From an uncultured Porphyromonadaceae bacterium (lineage in GTDB: Bacteria; Bacteroidota; Bacteroidia; Bacteroidales; Muribaculaceae): a stretch of DNA of 5,457 nt. Where the stretch lies: assembly GCA_905193995.1 (NCBI GenBank), contig CAJJQT010000141.1, positions 1-5,457 on the forward strand, in the 5' to 3' direction. How positions within the stretch are numbered: position 1 is the stretch's first letter; every line of letters starts with the position of its first letter. The translations under genes and the position numbers were made by a program. The notes beneath the pieces are model-generated. The model saw only the letters and a list, made by a program, of their open reading frames with translations. It made no database searches and had not been told where the DNA came from. Positions 1 through 5,457 of this stretch are shown one piece after another.

Positions 1-5
1 ATCTG

Positions 6-51
6 AATACAGCGGAGGCTGCGGCTTGAATGCCGCAGCCTCCGCTGTATT
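6..51 (-). terminator. Perfect 20-bp hairpin, probable transcript terminator
   Basis: Bases 6-25 and 32-51 are exact reverse complements (20 of 20 pairs) around a 6-base loop. The core of the stem is GC-rich and the base is AT-rich (AATAC/GTATT). It begins 15 bases after the stop codon of the last ompH gene, where the operon would be expected to end. On the minus strand the stem ends in GTATT followed by CAGAT, so there is no real U-tract; the window stops too soon to see more. It could act as an intrinsic terminator, possibly in both directions, or as a 3'-end-protecting stem. The inverted repeat is seen directly; the terminator role is inferred from position. Confidence 0.75.
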
Positions 52-66
52 ATCTGTGAAATTAGA

Positions 67-573
67 TTATTTGATGCCGAGCTTGGCCTTGACGGTAGCG
101 GTCAGGTCAACGACGTCAGCACCCTGATAGAGCACCAGGCCCGGATCAGCGGGAAATACAAAGGTGAAGCCGCCTTCCTGGCCTACAGCCTTGATGGCTT
201 CGGTCATCTTGGCCTGGATCGGAGCCATCAGCTGTTCCTGCTGGCGCTGGAGATCCTGAGTGGCGGTAGTACGGAACTGCTCAACCTTTGTCTGACGCTC
301 CTGAATGTCCTGCATGCGGCGTTCCTTGATGGTCTCGGGGGTGTTGGCATCGTTCTGTATGGCCTGAAATTCAGTGACGAGCTTGTTGAGTTCCTCGACG
401 AGTTTCTGGAACTCGGCTTCATATTTCTTGGAAGCTTCCGTGAGCTGAGTCTGCATTTCGGCCACTTCGGGCATAGCGGAGATTACTTGGTCGATGTCGA
501 CAGTGCCGAATTTCTGGGCTGCGGCCGACAGAGGCAGTGCTACGAGCAGTGCGATGATGATTTTCTTTAACAT
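67..573 (-). CDS. OmpH/Skp-family periplasmic chaperone (second copy)
   Basis: A 168-residue protein of the OmpH/Skp family, which holds unfolded outer-membrane proteins in the periplasm until BamA inserts them. Residues 1-19 are a signal peptide (LysLys, then a hydrophobic stretch, then SAAA with cleavage before Gln20). The mature start KFGTVDIDQV is the short beta strand typical of the family. Residues about 35-128 are Glu/Gln/Lys-rich and predicted to form the long coiled-coil tentacle. The C-terminal part (FTFVF, then DVVDLT and VKAKLGIK) completes the small trimerisation domain. Length is normal for the family. By count, the mature chain has 17 Lys/Arg against 23 Asp/Glu, so it is acidic, unlike the basic E. 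coli Skp. It lies 28 bases after a first, clearly divergent ompH gene and is followed by a hairpin, so it is probably the last gene of the operon. The start at 573 is the only one that gives a full signal peptide. The family call is firm; client range is unknown. Confidence 0.93.
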   Translation of the reverse strand: MLKKIIIALLVALPLSAAAQKFGTVDIDQVISAMPEVAEMQTQLTEASKKYEAEFQKLVEELNKLVTEFQAIQNDANTPETIKERRMQDIQERQTKVEQFRTTATQDLQRQQEQLMAPIQAKMTEAIKAVGQEGGFTFVFPADPGLVLYQGADVVDLTATVKAKLGIK

Positions 574-601
574 GATATAAATGGTTTATGTGTTGATATT
601 A

Positions 602-1120
602 TCAGTTCTGGCCGTATCCCAGCCGTGCGAGCACTTCGTTGGAAATGTCTATCGACGGGGATGCGAAGATGATATTCGACGATGAAGCGCGGTCGAAGAT
701 TGCCTGGTAGCCGCGTTGCTGAGCGACCTGCTTGATGGCTTCGTAGACTTCGTCCTGAATTGGCTTGAGCAGCGACAGACGCTTGTTGTAGAGCTCTCCT
801 TCGGGGCCAAAGTACTTGAATCGCAGGTCGGTGGCTTCCTTTTCTTTGTTTACGATTTCCTGCTCGCGGGCCTTGATTTGCTCGTCGGTCAGGAAAACTT
901 TGTCGGCCAGGAAGTTCTGGTACATCGTCTCTGCTTCCTTGCCGACGGCTTCCACTTCGCGCTGCCAGCGCTGCGACAGCTGGTTGAGCTGCTCTGAGGC
1001 CATTTCGTATGAGGGTATGTTGCGCAGTATATATTCCATGTCGACCAGGGCGAATTTCTGTGCTGAGGCAGTAAAAATGCCTGCAAGCACGAGCGTCAGC
1101 GTGAGGATGAGTTTTTTCAT
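602..1120 (-). CDS. OmpH/Skp-family periplasmic chaperone (first copy)
   Basis: A 172-residue OmpH/Skp-type chaperone. Residues 1-20 form a signal peptide (MKKLILTLTL to ASA, cleavage before Gln21). The mature start QKFALVDMEYILRNIP matches the family's first strand and helix. Residues about 37-130 are charged and Gln-rich with a heptad-like pattern, the expected coiled-coil arm, with FGPEGEL near 104-110 close to the turn. The end (YQAIFD near 138-143, NIIFASPSIDIS near 149-160, then VLARLGYG) returns to the body domain. The mature chain has 19 basic and 24 acidic residues, so it is also acidic. It follows bamA after 73 bases and precedes a second ompH by 28 bases, matching the bamA-skp order seen in many Gram-negative bacteria. 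The two copies share architecture but little sequence outside the ends, so this is an old duplication and not a recent one. It is secreted to the periplasm; partnership with BamA is inferred from family and context. Confidence 0.93.
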   Translation of the reverse strand: MKKLILTLTLVLAGIFTASAQKFALVDMEYILRNIPSYEMASEQLNQLSQRWQREVEAVGKEAETMYQNFLADKVFLTDEQIKAREQEIVNKEKEATDLRFKYFGPEGELYNKRLSLLKPIQDEVYEAIKQVAQQRGYQAIFDRASSSNIIFASPSIDISNEVLARLGYGQN

Positions 1121-1140
1121 GTGGCTTAATTCATTAACTT

Positions 1141-1170
1141 GTTATAATGTTTAAGACGTTTGAGATTCAA
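1141..1170 (-). promoter_or_regulatory. Weak promoter candidate before the ompH pair
   Basis: In the 73-base gap between bamA and the first ompH, the minus strand carries TTGAAT (1170-1165), an 18-base spacer, and TATAAC (1146-1141), about 20 bases before the ompH start codon. This resembles a sigma70 box pair. Bacteroidota primary promoters usually read TTTG about 20 bases before TAnnTTTG, and the second element does not fit that form, although TTTTTG overlaps the first box. The gap is AT-rich, so chance matches are likely. If real, it would let the chaperones be expressed apart from bamA. The gap holds no other feature I can support. Confidence 0.25.
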
Positions 1171-1193
1171 AAAGGTTTACACCACCCCGTGAA

Positions 1194-3863
1194 TTAGAAT
1201 TCCTGACCGAGAATGAAATGGAAGTGAGAGCCGCCCTTGTATCCTTCGACGCGGTCGAAACCGTAGGCCCAGTCAATACCCATCATGCCTACCATAGGCA
1301 GGAAGATACGGACGCCGGCGCCGGCGCTGCGCTTGAGTTCGAAGGGATTGAACTTGCTTACGCTCGTCCATGCGTTGCCTGCCTCAAGGAATCCCAGTGC
1401 ATAGATCGTGGTCGTCTGCTGAAGCATCAGAGGGAAGTGCAGCTCGAGAGCCATGCGGGTGTAGGCATAGCCATCCTTGCCCCAGGGTGTGAAGGCGCCG
1501 TTGTCGTAGCCGCGCAGGGCGATGGTCTCCGTGGCGTAGGTGTAGGAGCCCGACATGCCGTCGCCGCCGACATAGAATGTCTCGAACGGCGATTTCAGAT
1601 ATCGGTTGTATGAGCCCAGGAGACCGAAGTCGGCGCGGGTCATCAGTACCGGAGTGTAGGTGCCGTCGGCGTTGCACAGCGGGGTATACGTGCGCGACTT
1701 GAAGCGAAGTTTCCAGTATTCTATCCAGCGGTACATCTCTTTCTTGGCGGCGGCCGACGCTTCGGTGTTGGAGTTAGCCACCTCGGAGATGGACTTCCAG
1801 TCCTTCTTGCCGAAGAGCGATGCCGGGGGCGTCAGCGACAGGTTCAGCGAGAACTGCGAGCCGCTGCGGGTGTAGATCGGGTTGTCGATCGAGTTGCGTG
1901 CCAGTGTCAGTCCCAGCACCAGGGCGTTCGACGTGCCGTTGTTCATGTAGTAGAGGTAGTCCCAGTTCTTCAGATAATACCAGTTGTAGCCGAGTTCGGC
2001 GGTGAAGGTGAAGAAGTCGTCGGGCCACTTGAGACGCTTGCCGAAACCGATGTTGACTCCGACCATCTGCAGGACCTTGTTGGGGTCGTACGACTGCTGG
2101 TAGGAGTTCTGATAGTAATCGTCGTAGCCGTATCCGTAGCCATATCCGTAACCGTAGCTGTAGGGATTGTAGTAGCCTCCCGATGCCCAGCGCGAGTTAT
2201 AGAACGACGAGTTGACGCCCGTCTGCCGGCTGTAGTAGGCTGAGAACGACAGCGAGTTGGGGCGCTTGCCGCCGAACCACGGGTCGAGGAACGATATCGA
2301 GTATGCCTGATAGTAGCGGGCGTTGGTCTGGGCCGAGATGGTGAATGTCTGGCCTTCGCCCTGCGGTATGATGCCTTTGTAGGTCGACGGATAGAAGAGG
2401 TTCTTGATCGAGAAATTGGTAAACTTCAGCGAGAGCTTGCCGATGATGCCGGTCTGGCCCCAGCCCATCGAGAATTCGATCTGGTCGTTGGCTTTCGATT
2501 CGAGGTTGAATACGAGGTCAACCGTGCCGTTCTCTTCGTTCGGCTCGGGCCGTATGTCCATATTCTCGGGGTTGAAGTGGCCGGTCTGGGCGATTTCGCG
2601 GGCCGAGCGCATAAGGTCGCTCTTGCTGAAAAGTTCGCCGGGGCGTACGCGGAGCTCGCGGCGGATCACTTTCTCGTAAAGACGGTCGTTGCCGTTGATG
2701 ATCACATTGTTGATGCGGGCCTGGGGACCTTCGACCATGCGCATTTCCAGTGAGATGGAATCGCCGTTGACCTCGCGTTCGATTGGCACGAGATCGAAGA
2801 ACAGGTAGCCGCGGTCCATATAGAGATTCGACACGGCGTCGTCATCTTCGGTCAGACGTTTGTTCATCTGTGTCTGGTTATAGACATCGCCGGGAGCCAT
2901 ACCGAGGAATTCGTTCAGCAGTTCCGATGGATAAAGGGTATTGCCGACCCACGATATGTCCTTTATGTAGTAGCGCTGTCCTTCGTCGATGGTGATGTAT
3001 ACGTCGACGCGGTTGTCGGAGTATTGTACGACGCTGTCGGCCACGATGCGTGCGTCGCGGTAGCCCAGCTCGTTGTATTTCTTGAGGATCAGGTTGAGGT
3101 CGTTCTCATAGTCGCTGCGGACGAATTTCTTCTGTCGGAAGAGGTTGAGAATCTTGCCGTTCTCGTTGGTCTTTTTCATCACGCGCTGGATCTTGTTCGA
3201 TGACATCACCGTGTTGCCGGTGATGTAGATCTTGTGTACGCGCATCTTATCGCGTTTGTCGACGGCGATGTCGACGATCATCTCGCCTGGAGCCGACAGA
3301 TCCTCGTGGAGGGTGATGTTGACCTGGGCGTTGGAGAACCCTTTGTCGCGGAAGAATTTCTCGACAATCAGCTTGGCGCGGTTGACAATGTTCTGCGTGA
3401 TCTGGTTGCCTTTCATCAGGTTGAGGCGATTCTGCAGCTCGTCGCGTTCGCCTTTTTTCATGCCTATGTAGTTCACCTGCGAGATTCGGGGCTGCGGCGT
3501 TACCTGAAGCACTATCCAGGCCTTGTCGCCGTAGATTTTGTCGAGCGAGAAGCGGGCCTGCTGGAAGAGTCCCTGGCGCATGAGCCGCTTGGTGGCCTGG
3601 GTGATGTCGTCGCCGGGGATGGTGACGCGCTCGCCGACCTTCAGGCCGGCATAGCCTAGAATGATGTCGGGATCGTAGTTCGGGGCGCCTTCGACGCGGA
3701 TGTCCGCGATCTCGTATGTGCGCGGCATCGACGTGTATACGACGGTCGGGTTGAATATCGTGTCTGTCTCGGTCTGGGCCTTGGCTGCGGTGAAGCTCAA
3801 GGTAGCCGAAATGACGAGCAGTATCTGAATCAGTTTATGGCGCATAACGTGAAAGGAATTCAT
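1194..3863 (-). CDS. bamA: BamA, outer-membrane protein assembly factor (Omp85)
   Basis: Central insertase of the outer-membrane beta-barrel assembly machinery. With the start at 3863 it has 889 residues. Residues 1-29 are a signal peptide (cleavage AKA|Q). Five POTRA domains follow, at about 48-124, 126-204, 207-295, 297-380 and 382-457; each ends in a strand before the next begins (for example VHKIYITGNTV in the third and INNVIINGND in the fifth). The barrel occupies about 458-889, with the conserved loop-6 motif as LRGYDNG (RGY at 784-786) and a C-terminal beta-signal ending HFHFILGQEF with terminal Phe. An unusual loop at 564-592 is rich in Tyr, Gly and Ser. The start codon overlaps the uppS stop as ATGA, suggesting translational coupling. 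A second Met at 3845 (MRHKLIQILL) gives 883 residues and an equally good signal peptide, so the start is uncertain by six codons. A still longer reading from 3965 would run inside uppS and is unlikely. The length is somewhat above E. coli BamA, usual for Bacteroidota. Confidence 0.95.
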   Translation of the reverse strand: MNSFHVMRHKLIQILLVISATLSFTAAKAQTETDTIFNPTVVYTSMPRTYEIADIRVEGAPNYDPDIILGYAGLKVGERVTIPGDDITQATKRLMRQGLFQQARFSLDKIYGDKAWIVLQVTPQPRISQVNYIGMKKGERDELQNRLNLMKGNQITQNIVNRAKLIVEKFFRDKGFSNAQVNITLHEDLSAPGEMIVDIAVDKRDKMRVHKIYITGNTVMSSNKIQRVMKKTNENGKILNLFRQKKFVRSDYENDLNLILKKYNELGYRDARIVADSVVQYSDNRVDVYITIDEGQRYYIKDISWVGNTLYPSELLNEFLGMAPGDVYNQTQMNKRLTEDDDAVSNLYMDRGYLFFDLVPIEREVNGDSISLEMRMVEGPQARINNVIINGNDRLYEKVIRRELRVRPGELFSKSDLMRSAREIAQTGHFNPENMDIRPEPNEENGTVDLVFNLESKANDQIEFSMGWGQTGIIGKLSLKFTNFSIKNLFYPSTYKGIIPQGEGQTFTISAQTNARYYQAYSISFLDPWFGGKRPNSLSFSAYYSRQTGVNSSFYNSRWASGGYYNPYSYGYGYGYGYGYDDYYQNSYQQSYDPNKVLQMVGVNIGFGKRLKWPDDFFTFTAELGYNWYYLKNWDYLYYMNNGTSNALVLGLTLARNSIDNPIYTRSGSQFSLNLSLTPPASLFGKKDWKSISEVANSNTEASAAAKKEMYRWIEYWKLRFKSRTYTPLCNADGTYTPVLMTRADFGLLGSYNRYLKSPFETFYVGGDGMSGSYTYATETIALRGYDNGAFTPWGKDGYAYTRMALELHFPLMLQQTTTIYALGFLEAGNAWTSVSKFNPFELKRSAGAGVRIFLPMVGMMGIDWAYGFDRVEGYKGGSHFHFILGQEF
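2124..2162 (-). repeat. Imperfect 12-bp tandem repeat encoding Tyr-Gly dipeptides in bamA
   Basis: Within bamA, bases 2124-2156 encode five and a half alternating Tyr-Gly pairs (residues 570-580), and Ser-Tyr follows upstream on the coding strand. At DNA level the plus strand reads GTAGCCGTATCC, then GTAGCCATATCC, then a more diverged copy, giving a 12-base period over a 6-base subperiod. Both Tyr codons and three different Gly codons are used, so the copies are not identical. Such repeats can change length by slippage in 6- or 12-base steps without breaking frame. The repeat is seen directly; length variation is inference. Confidence 0.7.
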
Positions 3864-4609
3864 TGGCAGTTGGTGACTTGATCGCCGGTGAGGCCGAAGC
3901 GGCGCTGGCGTTGTTGATAGTCGGCTATTGCCTTGGCGAAATCGTCTTTGGTAAAGGCCGGCCAATAGGTATGGGTGACGAAAATCTCGGTATAGGCAAT
4001 CTCCCAGAGCAGGAAATTGCTGATGCGGAGGTCGCCGCCGGTGCGGATCAACAGATCGGGATCGGGCATGAAAGCGGTCGACAGTCGCGTCGAGAGGGTT
4101 TCGCTGTCGATATTTTCAGGATTCAGAGTGCCTTGAGCTACCTCTGAAGCAATGCGCTGCGATGCATTTACTATGTCCCAGCGCGCGGAGTAGCTGATGG
4201 CGAGCACCAGGCGCAGGCCGGTGCAGTGGGCTGTGTCGGAGATGCATTGTTCGAGGCGTTGGCGTGCCTCGTCGGGCATGCGGGCCGTGTCGCCGATAAC
4301 GCGCAGCGACACATTGTTTTTGATCAGGTCGGGGGTCTCGCGTTCGATGGCGCTGACGATCAGATGCATCAATGTGTCGACTTCGGCCTTGGGCCGGTTC
4401 CAGTTTTCGGTCGAGAAAGTATAGAGAGTCAGATATTTGACGCCGAGTTCGGAAGCCGCTTCGGTGATACGGCGTACCGTCGTGACACCCTCGGCGTGAC
4501 CTGCCGAGCGGTCGAGTCCGCGCTCGACGGCCCAGCGGCCGTTGCCGTCCATGATGATGGCGATATGGGCGGGAACGCGGTTTGGATCGAAATTTTCGGG
4601 CACTTTCAT
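3860..4609 (-). CDS. uppS: Undecaprenyl diphosphate synthase (cis-prenyltransferase)
   Basis: Cytoplasmic enzyme that adds isopentenyl units to farnesyl diphosphate to make C55 undecaprenyl diphosphate, the lipid carrier for peptidoglycan and surface glycans. From the Met at 4609 it has 249 residues, the usual family length. Visible motifs in order: MDGNGRWA at 20-27 with the Mg-binding Asp21; SAGH at 35-38; YTFSTENWNRP at 63-73; SYSARWDIV at 139-147, where E. coli has NYGGRWDIV; DPDLLIRTGGDLRISNF at 183-199 with the diphosphate-binding Arg189 and Arg195; and AYTEIF with the Mg-binding Glu208. All key residues are present. An upstream Met at 4642 would add 11 residues (MRDLPLCRLTP) and overlap the previous gene by 28 bases. 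The 4609 start is preferred because it sits 5 bases after the previous stop and the added residues do not look like the family. No Shine-Dalgarno site is visible at either. The stop overlaps the bamA start. Confidence 0.96.
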   Translation of the reverse strand: MKVPENFDPNRVPAHIAIIMDGNGRWAVERGLDRSAGHAEGVTTVRRITEAASELGVKYLTLYTFSTENWNRPKAEVDTLMHLIVSAIERETPDLIKNNVSLRVIGDTARMPDEARQRLEQCISDTAHCTGLRLVLAISYSARWDIVNASQRIASEVAQGTLNPENIDSETLSTRLSTAFMPDPDLLIRTGGDLRISNFLLWEIAYTEIFVTHTYWPAFTKDDFAKAIADYQQRQRRFGLTGDQVTNCQ

Positions 4610-4614
4610 GGGTG

Positions 4615-5313
4615 TCAGTCTACATAGTGGCAGGTCTCGCAACGCTTGCCGAATTCATACGAAATGCCGACTGTAAGGCGCGATACCCAGTCGGTGTTCT
4701 TGTAAAAATCTGTTTTGATCAGGTTTATGTCGGCGAGATCGGGGCCGTCGACATGGTCGCTGAATATTTTTGTCATCGAGAATTCGATGAAAAGATTGAT
4801 GCGTTCGCGAGGCTTGTACTTGAAGCCGAATGCCATCGGCAGGGTCGGCGCCACAGAGGTCTTGCCGCCGCTCGTCGCGATGCCGAGGCCTACGCCGACG
4901 GCGAGGTAGGGCGTCCAGCGCTTGAGGCGCTTGTATGTCTCGCCGATGCCGTATGGGAAGAAATTGGCCTCGCCGCGTACGTTCAGGTCTATTACGGTCG
5001 AGGTGAATTCATAGTGTGCTCCGTCGGGGAGTACGTTCGATATGTCGGCCGTATTGCCGCTGAGCGACTGCATGCCGAGCGATGCGCGCACGGCCCAGCG
5101 GGTGTCGATGATGTAGCGGCCGGCAGCATCGGCCGTGAAGCCGGGATGTCTGAAAGGGTTGGTGGAGTTGGCGTCGCCGATATAGCCGCTCATGCCGATG
5201 TTGGCGCCGAAGTCGAACTTATACGGCGCAGTCGGAGCCTGCGCGAAGCATCCGGGAGCGGCGCATGCGGCGGCAAGCGTCATGGCTGTGATATGTAATC
5301 GGATCGACGACAT
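4615..5313 (-). CDS. DUF6089-type outer-membrane beta-barrel protein
   Basis: A 232-residue secreted protein that resembles the DUF6089 family, Bacteroidota proteins of unknown function commonly found just before uppS and bamA. Residues 1-24 form a signal peptide with likely cleavage CFA|Q; Cys residues in that stretch do not sit in a good lipobox. The mature chain alternates hydrophobic and polar residues in strand-like runs: YKFDFGANIGMSGYIGD (31-47), WAVRASLGMQSLSGNTAD (73-90), VIDLNVRGEANFFP (107-120), WTPYLAVGVGLGIA (133-146), MAFGFKYK (160-167), RINLFIEFSMTKIF (171-184) and RLTVGISYEFG (212-222). This fits a small eight-stranded barrel. Asp/Asn-Ala after the GYIGD turn and the LPDGAHYEF segment also look family-typical. 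It ends in KRCETCHYVD, with a CxxCH at 225-229. It begins 7 bases after the upstream stop and ends 5 bases before uppS, so it is very likely cotranscribed. Surface location follows from the barrel prediction; no enzymatic role is visible. Confidence 0.85.
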   Translation of the reverse strand: MSSIRLHITAMTLAAACAAPGCFAQAPTAPYKFDFGANIGMSGYIGDANSTNPFRHPGFTADAAGRYIIDTRWAVRASLGMQSLSGNTADISNVLPDGAHYEFTSTVIDLNVRGEANFFPYGIGETYKRLKRWTPYLAVGVGLGIATSGGKTSVAPTLPMAFGFKYKPRERINLFIEFSMTKIFSDHVDGPDLADINLIKTDFYKNTDWVSRLTVGISYEFGKRCETCHYVD

Positions 5314-5320
5314 CAGTCGT

Positions 5321-5457
5321 TTATTCTACGGGTTTGAGACTTAACAGGTTGATGACTCCGCGCCATACGTTGTTCGACGTCTGCCCACTGTCGTTGACGC
5401 CTCCGAAAAGATAGATGTACGGAACTTTCCATGTCTCGCTCGGCACTTTTACGGCGG
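5321..5457 (-). CDS. C-terminal fragment of a Kelch-like (DUF6242-like) protein
   Basis: An open frame enters from the window edge and ends at a TAA at 5323-5321, giving 44 complete codons. The piece VPYIYLFGGVNDSG has the YIYLFGG strand and double Gly typical of a Kelch-type beta-propeller blade, and TSNNVWRGVINLL follows as the last strand before the end KPVE. This resembles, from memory, the C-terminus of Bacteroidota DUF6242 proteins, which are exported and of unknown function. The frame is supported by its position: the stop lies 7 bases before the next start on the same strand, and the other two frames look unlike a protein. Start, length and signal sequence lie outside the window, so the family call is tentative, though a real coding end is likely. 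Confidence 0.65.
   Translation of the reverse strand, partial: AVKVPSETWKVPYIYLFGGVNDSGQTSNNVWRGVINLLSLKPVE

Noticed and set aside
594..604. Near-palindrome TGATATTATCA across the end of the first ompH
   Set aside because: Short, AT-rich and overlapping a stop codon. Too likely by chance to call an operator.
3234..3659. Plus-strand open frame of 141 codons opposite the POTRA region of bamA
   Set aside because: It mirrors bamA codons, shows no domain or signal, and has no upstream promoter or independent spacing.
3864..3965. N-terminal extension of bamA to an upstream Met at 3965
   Set aside because: The extra 34 residues are Arg/Pro/Ser-rich, lie inside the well-supported uppS frame, and would bury the signal peptide that starts near 3863 or 3845.
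4610..4642. Longer uppS start at 4642
   Set aside because: It adds 11 residues not typical of the family and overlaps the DUF6089 coding end by 28 bases, while the Met at 4609 sits neatly 5 bases after that stop.
5246..5280. Possible lipobox in the DUF6089 signal peptide
   Set aside because: The Cys residues are preceded by AAA and APG, without the Leu at -3 typical of lipoproteins, and a good signal peptidase I site (CFA before Gln) follows. A barrel protein is also not expected to be a lipoprotein.
4582..5298. Long plus-strand open frame of 238 codons opposite the DUF6089 gene and the uppS start
   Set aside because: It lies antisense to genes with clear family matches. Its protein is Val/Ala/Glu/Arg-rich with no recognisable motif, as expected from the complement of GC-biased codons. 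It is a shadow frame.
1..5457. Novel defence, mobile or CRISPR-type system
   Set aside because: Every sizeable frame on the coding strand matches envelope biogenesis families or their usual neighbours. There are no spaced direct repeats, transposase motifs, tRNA genes or long gene-free stretches.

Overview
The window looks like chromosomal core DNA from a member of the Bacteroidota, most likely order Bacteroidales (a gut lineage such as Muribaculaceae would fit, but the family cannot be fixed from this sequence). The reasons are the gene order DUF6089 barrel protein - uppS - bamA - two ompH/skp genes, start codons without clear Shine-Dalgarno sequences, and signal peptides ending in Ala-Gln just at the mature end. 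All genes are on the minus strand, so transcription runs from high to low coordinates.

Layout in transcription order. (1) 5457-5321: the last 44 codons of a gene cut by the window edge, with a Kelch-like blade resembling the C-terminus of DUF6242-type proteins. (2) 5313-4615: a DUF6089-type outer-membrane beta-barrel protein. (3) 4609-3860: uppS, undecaprenyl diphosphate synthase. (4) 3863-1194: bamA, the Omp85 insertase with five POTRA domains, overlapping the uppS stop by four bases. (5) 1120-602 and (6) 573-67: two divergent OmpH/Skp periplasmic chaperones in tandem. (7) 51-6: a perfect 20-bp inverted repeat just past the last stop, the probable transcript end.

The genes form a cell-envelope biogenesis cluster. 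UppS makes the C55 lipid carrier for peptidoglycan and surface polysaccharides. Skp-like chaperones carry unfolded outer-membrane proteins across the periplasm, and BamA inserts them. The DUF6089 protein is itself a likely barrel client. Spacing from the partial gene through bamA is extremely tight (7 nt, 5 nt, 4-nt overlap), which supports one transcript. The only gaps are 73 nt before the first ompH, with a weak promoter candidate, and 28 nt between the two ompH genes.

I see no mobile element, CRISPR array, RNA gene, defence system or sign of recent transfer. Apart from the hairpin there is no gene-free stretch longer than 73 bases. This is a conserved housekeeping region. The points worth a second look are details: the Tyr-Gly repeat loop in BamA, two acidic Skp paralogs, the C-terminal CxxCH of the DUF6089 protein, and a terminator-like hairpin with almost no U-tract.
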